Assembly (NCBI RefSeq): GCF_029335315.1
Contig: NZ_JARJLT010000106.1
Span: 1 to 52,200, forward strand
Source of the DNA: Pseudomonas citronellolis
GTDB lineage: Bacteria; Pseudomonadota; Gammaproteobacteria; Pseudomonadales; Pseudomonadaceae
DNA: 52,200 nt
Direction: 5' to 3'
Shown piece by piece: positions 33,522-40,450 of this stretch (positions within the stretch are counted from its first letter, which is position 1; every line of letters starts with the position of its first letter). A program made the translations under genes and the position numbers. Under the pieces are notes generated by a model. It saw nothing but the letters and a program-made list of their open reading frames with translations. It ran no database searches and was not told where the DNA came from.

Positions 33522-33556
33522 CGAAGGGCGGGTGCTTGCACCCGCCCTTTTTCGTA
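33522..33556 (+). terminator. Intrinsic terminator of ppsA
   Basis: A perfect 12-bp stem AAGGGCGGGTGC / GCACCCGCCCTT (33524-33535 and 33538-33549) with a TT apex is followed by a T-rich tail. It also overlaps the region just upstream of the esterase gene, which therefore needs its own promoter or read-through. Confidence 0.88.
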
Positions 33557-33573
33557 CCAGCCTCCGCAACGAC

Positions 33574-34551
33574 ATGCACAGCAGCAGCGAACTCTTCCCC
33601 GTGGCGCTCCAGAGCGCCGAGCTACGTGGCGACCTCGTCGAGGACGTCTACCGCCTCAAGCCCAACAACAGCCCGGACCCCAGCGTCGAGCTGGCGCTCA
33701 CCCGCCTGGGCCTGCCGGACCGCGAGCAACGCGGCGTGCCGGTGATCCTGCTGCACGGCAGCTTCTCCAACCGGCGTTTCTGGTATTCGCCCAAGGGCAT
33801 CGGCCTGGGGCCGTACCTGGCGCGCGCCGGCTTCGACGTATGGATTCCGGAGATGCGCGGCCACGGCCTGTCGCCGCGCAACCTGGACTACTCGCGCAAT
33901 ACCGTCGCCGCCTACGCGCGTTTCGATCTGCCGGCCATCGCCGCTTTTGTCGTCGAGCAGAGCGGCCGGGCACCGCACTGGCTCGGCCATTCCCTGGGCG
34001 GCATCACCCTGGCGGCGGCCCTCGGCGGCGGCTACCTGGAGGAGGGGCAGGCGGCCAGCGTGGCGCTGTTCGGCAGCCAGGTCAGCCGCGACTACTGGGC
34101 GCTGAAATTGCCGCCGGTGGCCTGGGGCGGTCGCGTGCTGCTGCGGCGCATGGGCGTGATTTCCGGTTCGCGCCTGCGTCGCGGCCCCGAGGACGAGCCC
34201 ATTGGCCTAGGGCTCGAGGCCCTGCGCTGGTACGGCCTGTTCGGCCGCTTCGGCGAGCGCGACAACGACTGGTGGGGCGGCCTGGCCGAGGTGCGCACAC
34301 CGCTGCTGGCGGTCAGCGCCGAGGGCGACCGGCAGGACCCGCCGTGGGCCTGCCGCAAGCTGTTCGAGCGCTTCGGCGGCGAGGTGCGCGAATACCTCTG
34401 CCTGGGGCGTCGGCAGGGCTTCACGGAAGATTTCGGGCACGTCGAGATGCTGGTCAGCAAGGGCGCGCAGCGCGAGGTCTGGCCGCTGGTGCAATACTGG
34501 CTGGAGCGCCAGGCGCTGCCGCTGGGGCGTGGGGTGAGTGAGTCGGCGTAG
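33574..34551 (+). CDS. Alpha/beta-hydrolase (esterase/lipase-like)
   Basis: A 325-residue alpha/beta-hydrolase. The oxyanion segment VILLHGSFSNRRFW lies at residues 57-70, the nucleophile elbow GHSLGG places Ser140, and FGHVEML near residue 290 provides the catalytic His. The substrate is unknown; esterase or lipase activity on short acyl esters is a family-level guess. The ATG at 33574 lies only 24 bases after the ppsA terminator stem and has no strong ribosome site, so the exact start is less certain. Its stop codon TAG falls inside a REP-like repeat, suggesting that repeat insertion may have reset the C-terminus. Confidence 0.85.
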   Translation: MHSSSELFPVALQSAELRGDLVEDVYRLKPNNSPDPSVELALTRLGLPDREQRGVPVILLHGSFSNRRFWYSPKGIGLGPYLARAGFDVWIPEMRGHGLSPRNLDYSRNTVAAYARFDLPAIAAFVVEQSGRAPHWLGHSLGGITLAAALGGGYLEEGQAASVALFGSQVSRDYWALKLPPVAWGGRVLLRRMGVISGSRLRRGPEDEPIGLGLEALRWYGLFGRFGERDNDWWGGLAEVRTPLLAVSAEGDRQDPPWACRKLFERFGGEVREYLCLGRRQGFTEDFGHVEMLVSKGAQREVWPLVQYWLERQALPLGRGVSESA

Positions 34552-34634
34552 GGCGGATAACCGTTCGCGGTTATCCGCCGCCGACCGAGGCGCCGGAAAA
34601 CGGCGGATAACGCCGTAGGCGTTATCCGCCCTAC
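34548..34634. repeat. REP-like repeat cluster 2 (GGCGGATAAC type)
   Basis: Two palindromic units: GTAGGGCGGATAACC-GTTC-GCGGTTATCCGCC (34548-34579) and GGCGGATAACGCC-GTA-GGCGTTATCCGCCCTAC (34602-34634). They match cluster 1 in order, orientation and approximate spacing. The stop codon of the upstream esterase gene is the TAG at the repeat's left edge. Confidence 0.88.
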
Positions 34635-34808
34635 GGAGAATTGCCGCGCTTGCCTGGCAGGTGCCAAGCCGCGGAGTAGGGCGGTGGGCGTAGGCGGGCG
34701 GCGCGACAATCGCTAGACTGTGACGCCAATCGCCGATCCGGTCACTCCAGGCGCAATGCCGGGGTGTCGGTTCGCCGCCCGTTCCCCCGACACTCCAAGG
34801 AGTCTTCC

Positions 34809-35297
34809 ATGCAATACGTCACCCCTGATCTGTGCGACGCCTACCCGGAACTGGTTCAGGTCGTCGAGCCGATGTTCAGCAACTTCGGCGGTCGCGACTC
34901 CTTCGGCGGCGAAATCGTCACCATCAAGTGCTTCGAGGACAACTCGCTGGTCAAGGAGCAGGTCGACCTCGACGGCAAGGGCAAGGTCCTGGTGGTGGAC
35001 GGCGGCGGCTCGCTGCGCCGCGCGCTGCTGGGCGACATGCTGGCCGAAAAGGCGGCGAAGAACGGCTGGGAAGGCATCGTGGTCTACGGCTGCATCCGTG
35101 ACGTCGACGTGATCGCGCAGACCGACCTGGGCGTCCAGGCCCTGGCCAGCCACCCGATGAAGACCGACAAGCGCGGCATCGGCGACCTCAACGTGGCCGT
35201 GACCTTTGGCGGCATCACCTTCCGCCCGGGCGAGTTCGTCTACGCCGACAACAACGGCATCATCGTTTCGCCCCAGGCGCTGAAAATGCCCGAGTGA
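34809..35297 (+). CDS. rraA: RraA-family protein (regulator of RNase E activity A)
   Basis: A 162-residue member of the RraA family, trimeric proteins related to HMG/CHA aldolases. It carries [37 protein letters not shown] and [21 protein letters not shown], all typical of RraA. In Escherichia coli RraA binds and inhibits RNase E; some homologues are aldolases, so the regulatory role here is by homology. An AAGGAG lies six bases before the ATG at 34809. The frame extends upstream to 34764 but without support. It precedes cmaX by 48 bases. Confidence 0.88.
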   Translation: MQYVTPDLCDAYPELVQVVEPMFSNFGGRDSFGGEIVTIKCFEDNSLVKEQVDLDGKGKVLVVDGGGSLRRALLGDMLAEKAAKNGWEGIVVYGCIRDVDVIAQTDLGVQALASHPMKTDKRGIGDLNVAVTFGGITFRPGEFVYADNNGIIVSPQALKMPE

Positions 35298-35345
35298 GTT
35301 GAACGCCGGGCGTCGCCACGGGTCAATGGGCGAGCCCGGCATTTC

Positions 35346-36356
35346 ATGGAACACGGCATGCAGCAATACGAAGGCGGTACCGAGCGCGGTCTCATCTATG
35401 GCTACGTCCTGGATGGTCGCGGCGGCGGCCGGCAGATCGCCCGCAGCGAACTGCAACTGATCGACCTCAAGCCCGAGGAAAGCCTCTGGGTGCACTGGGA
35501 CCGTGGCGTCCCCGAGGCTCAGTCCTGGCTGCGCGAAGTCAGCGGGCTGAACGAATTCACCTGCGACCTGCTGCTGGAGGAGGCGACCCGCCCGCGCGTG
35601 GTCGACCTCGGCGCCGAGCGCCTGCTGGTGTTCCTCCGTGGGGTCAACCTGAACCCCGGCGCGGCGCCGGAAGACATGGTCTCGCTGCGGGTGTTCGCCG
35701 AGAGCCAGCGGGTCATCTCGCTGCGCCTGCGGCCACTCAAGGCAGTGGCCGACGTGCGCGCGGACCTAGCCAACGGGCGCGGACCGAAGAACGCCTCGGA
35801 GCTGGTGCTGAGCCTGGCGCACTACCTCACCGACCGGATCGATACCCTGATCGGCGGCCTGGCCGACGAGCTGGACAACATGGAGGAGGCCATCGAGGAG
35901 GACGAGCGCAGCGTGCCCGACCAGGCCGAGCTGCGCACCCTGCGTCGCCGTTCGGCGGGGCTGCGACGCTACCTGGCGCCGCAACGTGACATCTATGCGC
36001 AACTGATGCGGATCAAGCTGTCCTGGACGCTGTCCGACGACGCCGACTACTGGAACGAGCTGTACAACCGCCTGACCCGCAACACCGAGGAGCTGGAGCT
36101 GGTGCGCGAGCGCATCTCGCTGATCCAGGAGGCCGAGCACCGGCGCATCACCGAGCGGATGAACAAGACCATGTACATTCTTGGTATCATCACCGGCTTT
36201 TTCCTGCCCATGAGTTTCATCACCGGCCTGCTGGGGATCAATGTCGGCGGTATTCCGGGCTCCAGCGCCCCGCACGGCTTCATCATCGCCTGCGTGCTGC
36301 TGGTCGGCGTCGCCGGTTTCCAGTGGTGGGTCTTCCGCCGCCTGCGCTGGCTCTGA
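35346..36356 (+). CDS. cmaX: CorA/ZntB-type cation transporter CmaX
   Basis: A 336-residue CorA-superfamily inner-membrane protein matching CmaX. The cytoplasmic funnel domain is followed by two membrane helices, and the signature is GIN (297-299, FITGLLGINVGGIPG) instead of GMN, as in ZntB-type transporters of Zn2+. It begins the cmaX-crfX-cmpX-sigX-oprF group, which in P. aeruginosa is tied to envelope stress and sigma factor SigX. The start may be the Met at 35346 or the one at 35358; neither has a clear ribosome site. Confidence 0.9.
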   Translation: MEHGMQQYEGGTERGLIYGYVLDGRGGGRQIARSELQLIDLKPEESLWVHWDRGVPEAQSWLREVSGLNEFTCDLLLEEATRPRVVDLGAERLLVFLRGVNLNPGAAPEDMVSLRVFAESQRVISLRLRPLKAVADVRADLANGRGPKNASELVLSLAHYLTDRIDTLIGGLADELDNMEEAIEEDERSVPDQAELRTLRRRSAGLRRYLAPQRDIYAQLMRIKLSWTLSDDADYWNELYNRLTRNTEELELVRERISLIQEAEHRRITERMNKTMYILGIITGFFLPMSFITGLLGINVGGIPGSSAPHGFIIACVLLVGVAGFQWWVFRRLRWL

Positions 36357-36411
36357 TGTGACTTGTGGCGGTGTGGCTGCGTCAAGGCAGCACACGAAAC
36401 CGAGGTTTTCC

Positions 36412-36660
36412 ATGCACGACCCATTCGAAGAATCCCTGCGCGATCTGTTGCGCATGCCGGCGCAGGAGCCGGAGGACGACGCGCGCCTGGGCCGCGTGCT
36501 GAAAACCGCCAACCGCCAGATCGGCGCCGGCGACCTGTTCAGCCTCATGGGGCACTGGCTGGAAGCCCTGACCCTCGGCGTCAGCCGGGGCGCCGCCCAT
36601 CTTGCGCCGGTATCGCGGCGTACGCAGAATTCCGCCCCTTCCGTTGACAAGGCCGACTGA
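36412..36660 (+). CDS. crfX: CrfX protein
   Basis: An 82-residue soluble protein without signal peptide or membrane segment, beginning MHDPFEESLRDLLRMPAQEPEDD. It is identified mainly by position between cmaX and cmpX, as in other Pseudomonas. GAGG lies six bases before the ATG. Its stop is two bases before the cmpX start, so the two are co-translated. The molecular function is unknown. Confidence 0.85.
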   Translation: MHDPFEESLRDLLRMPAQEPEDDARLGRVLKTANRQIGAGDLFSLMGHWLEALTLGVSRGAAHLAPVSRRTQNSAPSVDKAD

Positions 36661-36662
36661 CG

Positions 36663-37487
36663 ATGCAATTCGATATCTGGACGCAAAGCCTGCTGACCGC
36701 CATGAATACCCTGTGGGGCAAGCTCGCCGGGTTCATTCCGAACCTGCTCGGCGCCCTGGTGGTGGTGCTGCTCGGCTTCATCGTCGCCAAGCTGCTCGAC
36801 ACCCTGCTGTCCAAGCTGCTGGCCAAGCTCGGCCTCGACCGCCTGATGGCCGGTACCGGCCTGACCAAGCTGCTGGCCCGCGCCGGCATCCAGGTGCCGG
36901 TGTCGACCCTGATCGGCAAGATCGTCTACTGGTTCGTGCTGCTGGTGTTCCTCGTGTCCGCCGCCGAATCCCTCGGCCTGCAGCGCGTCTCGGCGACCCT
37001 CGACGTCCTCGCCCTGTACCTGCCCAAGGTGTTCGGCGCAGCCCTGGTGCTGATCGTCGGCGTGCTCCTGGCGCAGTTGGTCAACAGCCTGGTGCGCGGC
37101 GCCGCCGATGGCGTCGGCCTGGAATACTCCAACGGCCTGGGCCGGGTGGCGCAGTGGCTGGTGATCATCATCAGCATCTCGGTGGCCGTCGGCCAGCTCG
37201 AGGTGAAGACCGACCTGCTCAACTACATCATCGCCATCGTGCTGATCACCGTCGGCCTGGCCGCTGCGCTGGCGCTGGGCCTGGGCAGCCGCGAAGTCGC
37301 CGGGCAGATCATCGCCGGAATCTACGTGCGCGAGCTGTATCAGGTCGGACAACAAGTGAAAGTGGACGATGTCGAAGGCATCATCGAAGAAATCGGCACC
37401 ATCAAGACTATTCTGATGACCGATGAGGGCGAGTTGGTGTCCATTGCCAACCGCGTGCTCCTCGAGCGCCGCGTTTCCAGCCGCTGA
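36663..37487 (+). CDS. cmpX: Mechanosensitive channel family protein CmpX
   Basis: A 274-residue MscS-related membrane protein with several membrane helices: an N-terminal one (NLLGALVVVLLGFIVAKLL), a middle pair (IVYWFVLLVFLVSA, VFGAALVLIVGVLLAQLV) and a C-terminal pair (WLVIIISISVAVGQL, IAIVLITVGLAAALALGLGS). A cytoplasmic beta domain follows (GQQVKVDDVEGIIEEIGTIKTILMTDEGELVSIANRVLL) with the MscS-type pattern. It is thought to sense membrane tension; loss of cmpX in Pseudomonas affects the SigX response. It lies 74 bases upstream of sigX. Confidence 0.9.
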   Translation: MQFDIWTQSLLTAMNTLWGKLAGFIPNLLGALVVVLLGFIVAKLLDTLLSKLLAKLGLDRLMAGTGLTKLLARAGIQVPVSTLIGKIVYWFVLLVFLVSAAESLGLQRVSATLDVLALYLPKVFGAALVLIVGVLLAQLVNSLVRGAADGVGLEYSNGLGRVAQWLVIIISISVAVGQLEVKTDLLNYIIAIVLITVGLAAALALGLGSREVAGQIIAGIYVRELYQVGQQVKVDDVEGIIEEIGTIKTILMTDEGELVSIANRVLLERRVSSR

Positions 37488-37561
37488 GATGATCCCGTGC
37501 TATTCCGACGCCGCTTGCCGCAAGCCGCGTCGGTTGCCGACATGAACTGGCCCGACCTGAC

Positions 37562-38152
37562 TTGAACAAGCCGCAACCACTGTCCCAGCGCTACGACCCG
37601 CGCCAGCTCACCGACGAGGAGCTGGTGGAGCGAGCTCACGACGAGCTGTTCCATGTGACACGGGCGTACGAGGAACTGATGCGTCGCTACCAGCGCACGC
37701 TGTTCAACGTCTGCGCACGCTATCTCGGCAATGATCGTGACGCCGATGACGTGTGTCAGGAAGTCATGCTCAAGGTGTTGTATGGTCTGAAGAACTTCGA
37801 AGGCAAGTCGAAGTTCAAAACTTGGCTGTACAGCATCACTTACAACGAGTGCATTACTCAATATCGCAAGGAGCGGCGAAAGCGCCGCTTGCTCGATGCG
37901 CTGAGTCTCGATCCGGTGGAGGAAGCTTCCGAGGAGAAGACGCCGAAAGTCGAGGAGCGAGGCGGACTGGACCGATGGCTGGTACATGTGAATCCCATCG
38001 ATCGGGAAATTCTGGTGCTACGATTTGTCGCAGAGCTGGAATTCCAGGAAATCGCCGACATCATGCACATGGGCCTGAGTGCGACAAAGATGCGATACAA
38101 ACGCGCACTCGACCGGCTGCGGGAAAAGTTTTCGGGGATATCCGAAACATAG
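37562..38152 (+). CDS. sigX: ECF sigma factor SigX
   Basis: A 196-residue extracytoplasmic-function sigma factor. Region 2 is RYQRTLFNVCARYLGNDRDADDVCQEVMLKVLYGL with the core-binding and -10 recognising helices, and region 4 is ILVLRFVAELEFQEIADIMHMGLSATKMRYKRALDRL. No anti-sigma gene is adjacent, as usual for SigX. The start is TTG at 37562, without a strong Shine-Dalgarno sequence, which may keep translation low. SigX drives oprF directly downstream and genes for membrane lipid metabolism. Base composition is noticeably less GC-rich than the neighbours. Confidence 0.95.
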   Translation: MNKPQPLSQRYDPRQLTDEELVERAHDELFHVTRAYEELMRRYQRTLFNVCARYLGNDRDADDVCQEVMLKVLYGLKNFEGKSKFKTWLYSITYNECITQYRKERRKRRLLDALSLDPVEEASEEKTPKVEERGGLDRWLVHVNPIDREILVLRFVAELEFQEIADIMHMGLSATKMRYKRALDRLREKFSGISET

Positions 38153-38269
38153 TTGGGTAAATGTTGTCTCTCTAATTTGCAAGTTCTGATAAACTTGCCC
38201 GCAAGTTGCTTGGCCTGCCTTTTGTCGGCGGTCATCGGCTTACTGACCACCAAGATGGGGATTTAACGG
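38153..38269 (+). promoter_or_regulatory. sigX-oprF intergenic promoter/leader with competing hairpins
   Basis: This stretch carries GCAAGTT (38179-38185), AACTTGC (38192-38198) and GCAAGTT (38201-38207). The central copy can pair with either flank, giving two mutually exclusive 7-bp hairpins. No U-tract follows, so neither is a standard terminator. The promoter of oprF, known in Pseudomonas to depend partly on SigX, must lie here; I do not assign exact boxes. GGGGAT precedes the oprF ATG. Confidence 0.5.
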
Positions 38270-39331
38270 ATGAAACTGAAGAACACCCTCGGCGTCGTGA
38301 TCGGCTCCCTGATCGCCGCCTCCGCAGTGAATGCTTTCGCTCAAGGCCAAGGCGCGGTTGAAGCCGAGGCCTTCGGCAAGCGCTATTTCACCGATAGCAC
38401 TCGCAACATGAAGAACGGCGACCTGTACGGCGGCTCCGTCGGCTACTTCCTGACCGACGACGTCGAACTGGCCCTGTCCTACGGCGAGTACCACGACATT
38501 CGTGGCACCTACGAGAGCGGCAACAAGAAGGTCCACGGCAACCTGGCCTCCCTGGACGCCATCTACCACTTCGGCACCCCGGGTGTCGGCCTGCGCCCGT
38601 ACGTTTCCGCCGGCATCGGTCACCAGAGCCTGACCAACGTCAACAGCGAAAACGGCAGCCGTCAGAACCTGACCATGGCCAACATCGGTGCCGGTCTGAA
38701 GTACTACTTCACCGAGAACTTCTTCGCCAAGGCCAGCCTCGACGGCCAGTACGGCCTGGAACAGCGCCAGAACGGCCACCAGGGCGAGTGGATGGCCGGC
38801 GTCGGCGTCGGCATGAACTTCGGCGGCGGCACCAAGGCTGCCCCGGCTCCCGAGCCGGTTGCTGAAGTCTGCTCCGACGAAGACCACGACGGCGTCTGCG
38901 ACAACGTCGACAAGTGCCCGAACACCCCGGCCAACGTCACCGTTGACGCCAACGGCTGCCCGGCCGTGGCTGAAGTGGTTCGCGTTCAGTTGGACGTGAA
39001 ATTCGACTTCGACAAGTCCAAGGTCAAAGAGAACAGCTACGCTGACATCAAGAACCTGGCTGACTTCATGAAGCAGTACCCGTCGACCAACACCACCGTT
39101 GAAGGCCACACCGACTCCGTCGGCACCGACGCCTACAACCAGAAGCTGTCCGAGCGTCGTGCCAACGCCGTTCGTGACGTGCTGGTCAACCAGTACGGCG
39201 TCGAAGGCGGCCGCGTCAACGCAGTCGGCTACGGCGAGAGCCGTCCGGTTGCCGACAACGCCACTGCCGAAGGCCGTGCCGTTAACCGTCGCGTAGAAGC
39301 TGAAGTAGAAGCCCAAGCCAAACAGCAGTAA
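38270..39331 (+). CDS. oprF: Major outer membrane porin OprF
   Basis: A 353-residue OmpA-family protein. The signal peptide of 24 residues ends NAFA. An eight-stranded beta-barrel follows (AEAFGKRYFTDSTRN...WMAGVGVGMNFGGG), then a Pro-rich hinge and a linker with four Cys (CSDEDHDGVCDNVDKC...GCPA) resembling thrombospondin type 3 calcium repeats. The C-terminal OmpA-like peptidoglycan-binding domain carries FDFDKSKVKENSYADIKNLA and TVEGHTDSVGTDAYNQKLSERRA. OprF links the outer membrane to peptidoglycan and forms a weakly permeable porin. It ends with a strong terminator. Confidence 0.98.
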   Translation: MKLKNTLGVVIGSLIAASAVNAFAQGQGAVEAEAFGKRYFTDSTRNMKNGDLYGGSVGYFLTDDVELALSYGEYHDIRGTYESGNKKVHGNLASLDAIYHFGTPGVGLRPYVSAGIGHQSLTNVNSENGSRQNLTMANIGAGLKYYFTENFFAKASLDGQYGLEQRQNGHQGEWMAGVGVGMNFGGGTKAAPAPEPVAEVCSDEDHDGVCDNVDKCPNTPANVTVDANGCPAVAEVVRVQLDVKFDFDKSKVKENSYADIKNLADFMKQYPSTNTTVEGHTDSVGTDAYNQKLSERRANAVRDVLVNQYGVEGGRVNAVGYGESRPVADNATAEGRAVNRRVEAEVEAQAKQQ

Positions 39332-39349
39332 TTGGCCTGAGCTTCGAAG

Positions 39350-39380
39350 AAAAACCCGGCCTCGGCCGGGTTTTTCTTTG
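39350..39380 (+). terminator. Intrinsic terminator of oprF
   Basis: A 10-bp stem AAACCCGGCC / GGCCGGGTTT (39352-39361 and 39364-39373) with a TC apex is followed by TTCTTT. It lies 20 bases after the oprF stop codon. Confidence 0.9.
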
Positions 39381-39512
39381 CCCGCGAAAAAGTTCGCTCA
39401 GGCCTTGTGGTTCCTGGTCCCGAGCTCCGGTCTCCAACCGTTGGGGCGGGTCGCGCAGGCGGGGGGAGAGGGGCTCTTTTGCGGAGCCGCAGCTCAATTC
39501 CGTCGGAAATCC

Positions 39513-39685
39513 GTAGGGCGGATGACGTCTACGGCGTTATCCGCGCGAATCGCGGACGGAGTCCGCTCCTACGGTTCCGGGACGCACGGGCGTAGGGCGG
39601 AGTTGCTCCGCGATTGGATTGCCCGGCCACGCCAGACGCATCGGTTGCACGGCCGGCGGCGGATAACCGCGAACGGTTATCCGCC
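39513..39685. repeat. REP-like repeat cluster 3 (GGCGGATAAC type)
   Basis: Several partial units occur: GTAGGGCGGATGACG...GGCGTTATCCGCGCG (39513-39546), GTAGGGCGGAGTTGCTCCGC (39592-39611), and a complete GGCGGATAACCGC-GAAC-GGTTATCCGCC at the right end (39658-39685). Compared with clusters 1 and 2 the order is changed, and a GGACGGAGTCCGCTCCTACGG palindrome is interspersed. It fills most of the 374-base gap between the convergent oprF and cobA genes; nothing else was seen there apart from the oprF terminator. Confidence 0.75.
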
Positions 39686-39705
39686 CCAGGTTTCGGAACT
39701 GTCGT

Positions 39706-40440
39706 TCAGGCGCTGCGCGCCAGCTCCAGCGCGGCGGCGTCGGCGACTTCGCCGATCACCAGGATCGCCGGGCTGCGCAGGCCGAAGGCGGCGGCGTCGG
39801 CGTGCATCCGCGCCAGGTCGCTGCGGCATTCGCGCTGCTGCGGCAGTGAGGCGTTCTCGATCAGCGCCACCGGCATGTCGCCGCGCAGGCCGCCAGCCAG
39901 CAGGCCGTCGCGTACCTCGGCCAGGCGCGCCACACCCATGTAGACCACCAGCGTCGTGCCGCTGCGGGCCAGCGCCGACCAGTCCGGCTCGCTGTCGTCC
40001 TGGGTGTGCGCGGTGACCAGCGTGACCCCGCGGCTGACGCCGCGCAGGGTCAGGGATATCCCGCAGCCGGTGGCCGCCGCGAGGCCGGCGGTGATGCCGT
40101 TGACCAGTTCGCAGGCGATGCCGCGCGCCTGCAGCCAGGCGGCTTCCTCGCCGCCACGGCCGAAGATGCACGGATCGCCACCCTTCAGGCGCGCCACCCG
40201 CAGGCCCTGGCGGGCGTAGCGCAGCATCAGGCGCTGGATGAAGTCCTGGGGCGTGGAACGGCAGCCGCCGCGCTTGCCGACGCGAACGACGCGCGCGGCG
40301 GGGCAGTGCTCCAGCACCTGCGGGTTGACCAGGTCGTCCATCAGCACCACCTGCGCGCCGGCCAGGGCGCGCACGGCTTTCAGGGTCAGCAGTTCCGGGT
40401 CGCCGGGGCCGGCGCCGATCAGCCAGACTTTTCCACTCAT
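39706..40440 (-). CDS. cobA: Uroporphyrinogen-III C-methyltransferase
   Basis: A 244-residue SAM-dependent methyltransferase that converts uroporphyrinogen III to precorrin-2, the precursor of siroheme. Motifs: LIGAGPGDPELLTLKA at the start, VLMDDLVNPQVL, RLKGGDPCIFGRGGEEA (SAM-binding), GITAGLAAATGCGISLT. There is no dehydrogenase/ferrochelatase fusion as in CysG. The chosen ATG (40440) has GAGGAG six bases upstream; a Met two codons earlier is possible. It is the last gene of the nirB operon, ten bases after the nitrate reductase gene, which fits supply of siroheme for NirB. Confidence 0.93.
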   Translation of the reverse strand: MSGKVWLIGAGPGDPELLTLKAVRALAGAQVVLMDDLVNPQVLEHCPAARVVRVGKRGGCRSTPQDFIQRLMLRYARQGLRVARLKGGDPCIFGRGGEEAAWLQARGIACELVNGITAGLAAATGCGISLTLRGVSRGVTLVTAHTQDDSEPDWSALARSGTTLVVYMGVARLAEVRDGLLAGGLRGDMPVALIENASLPQQRECRSDLARMHADAAAFGLRSPAILVIGEVADAAALELARSA

Positions 40441-40450
40441 GTTCATCTCC

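Noticed and set aside
37488-37561. An anti-sigma factor gene next to sigX
   Set aside because: The gap is 74 bases with no open frame, and the next gene downstream is oprF.
38192-38207. AACTTGC-CC-GCAAGTT as a sigX terminator
   Set aside because: Only a two-base loop, a weak AT-containing stem and no U-tract; it is better seen as part of a leader switch or operator.
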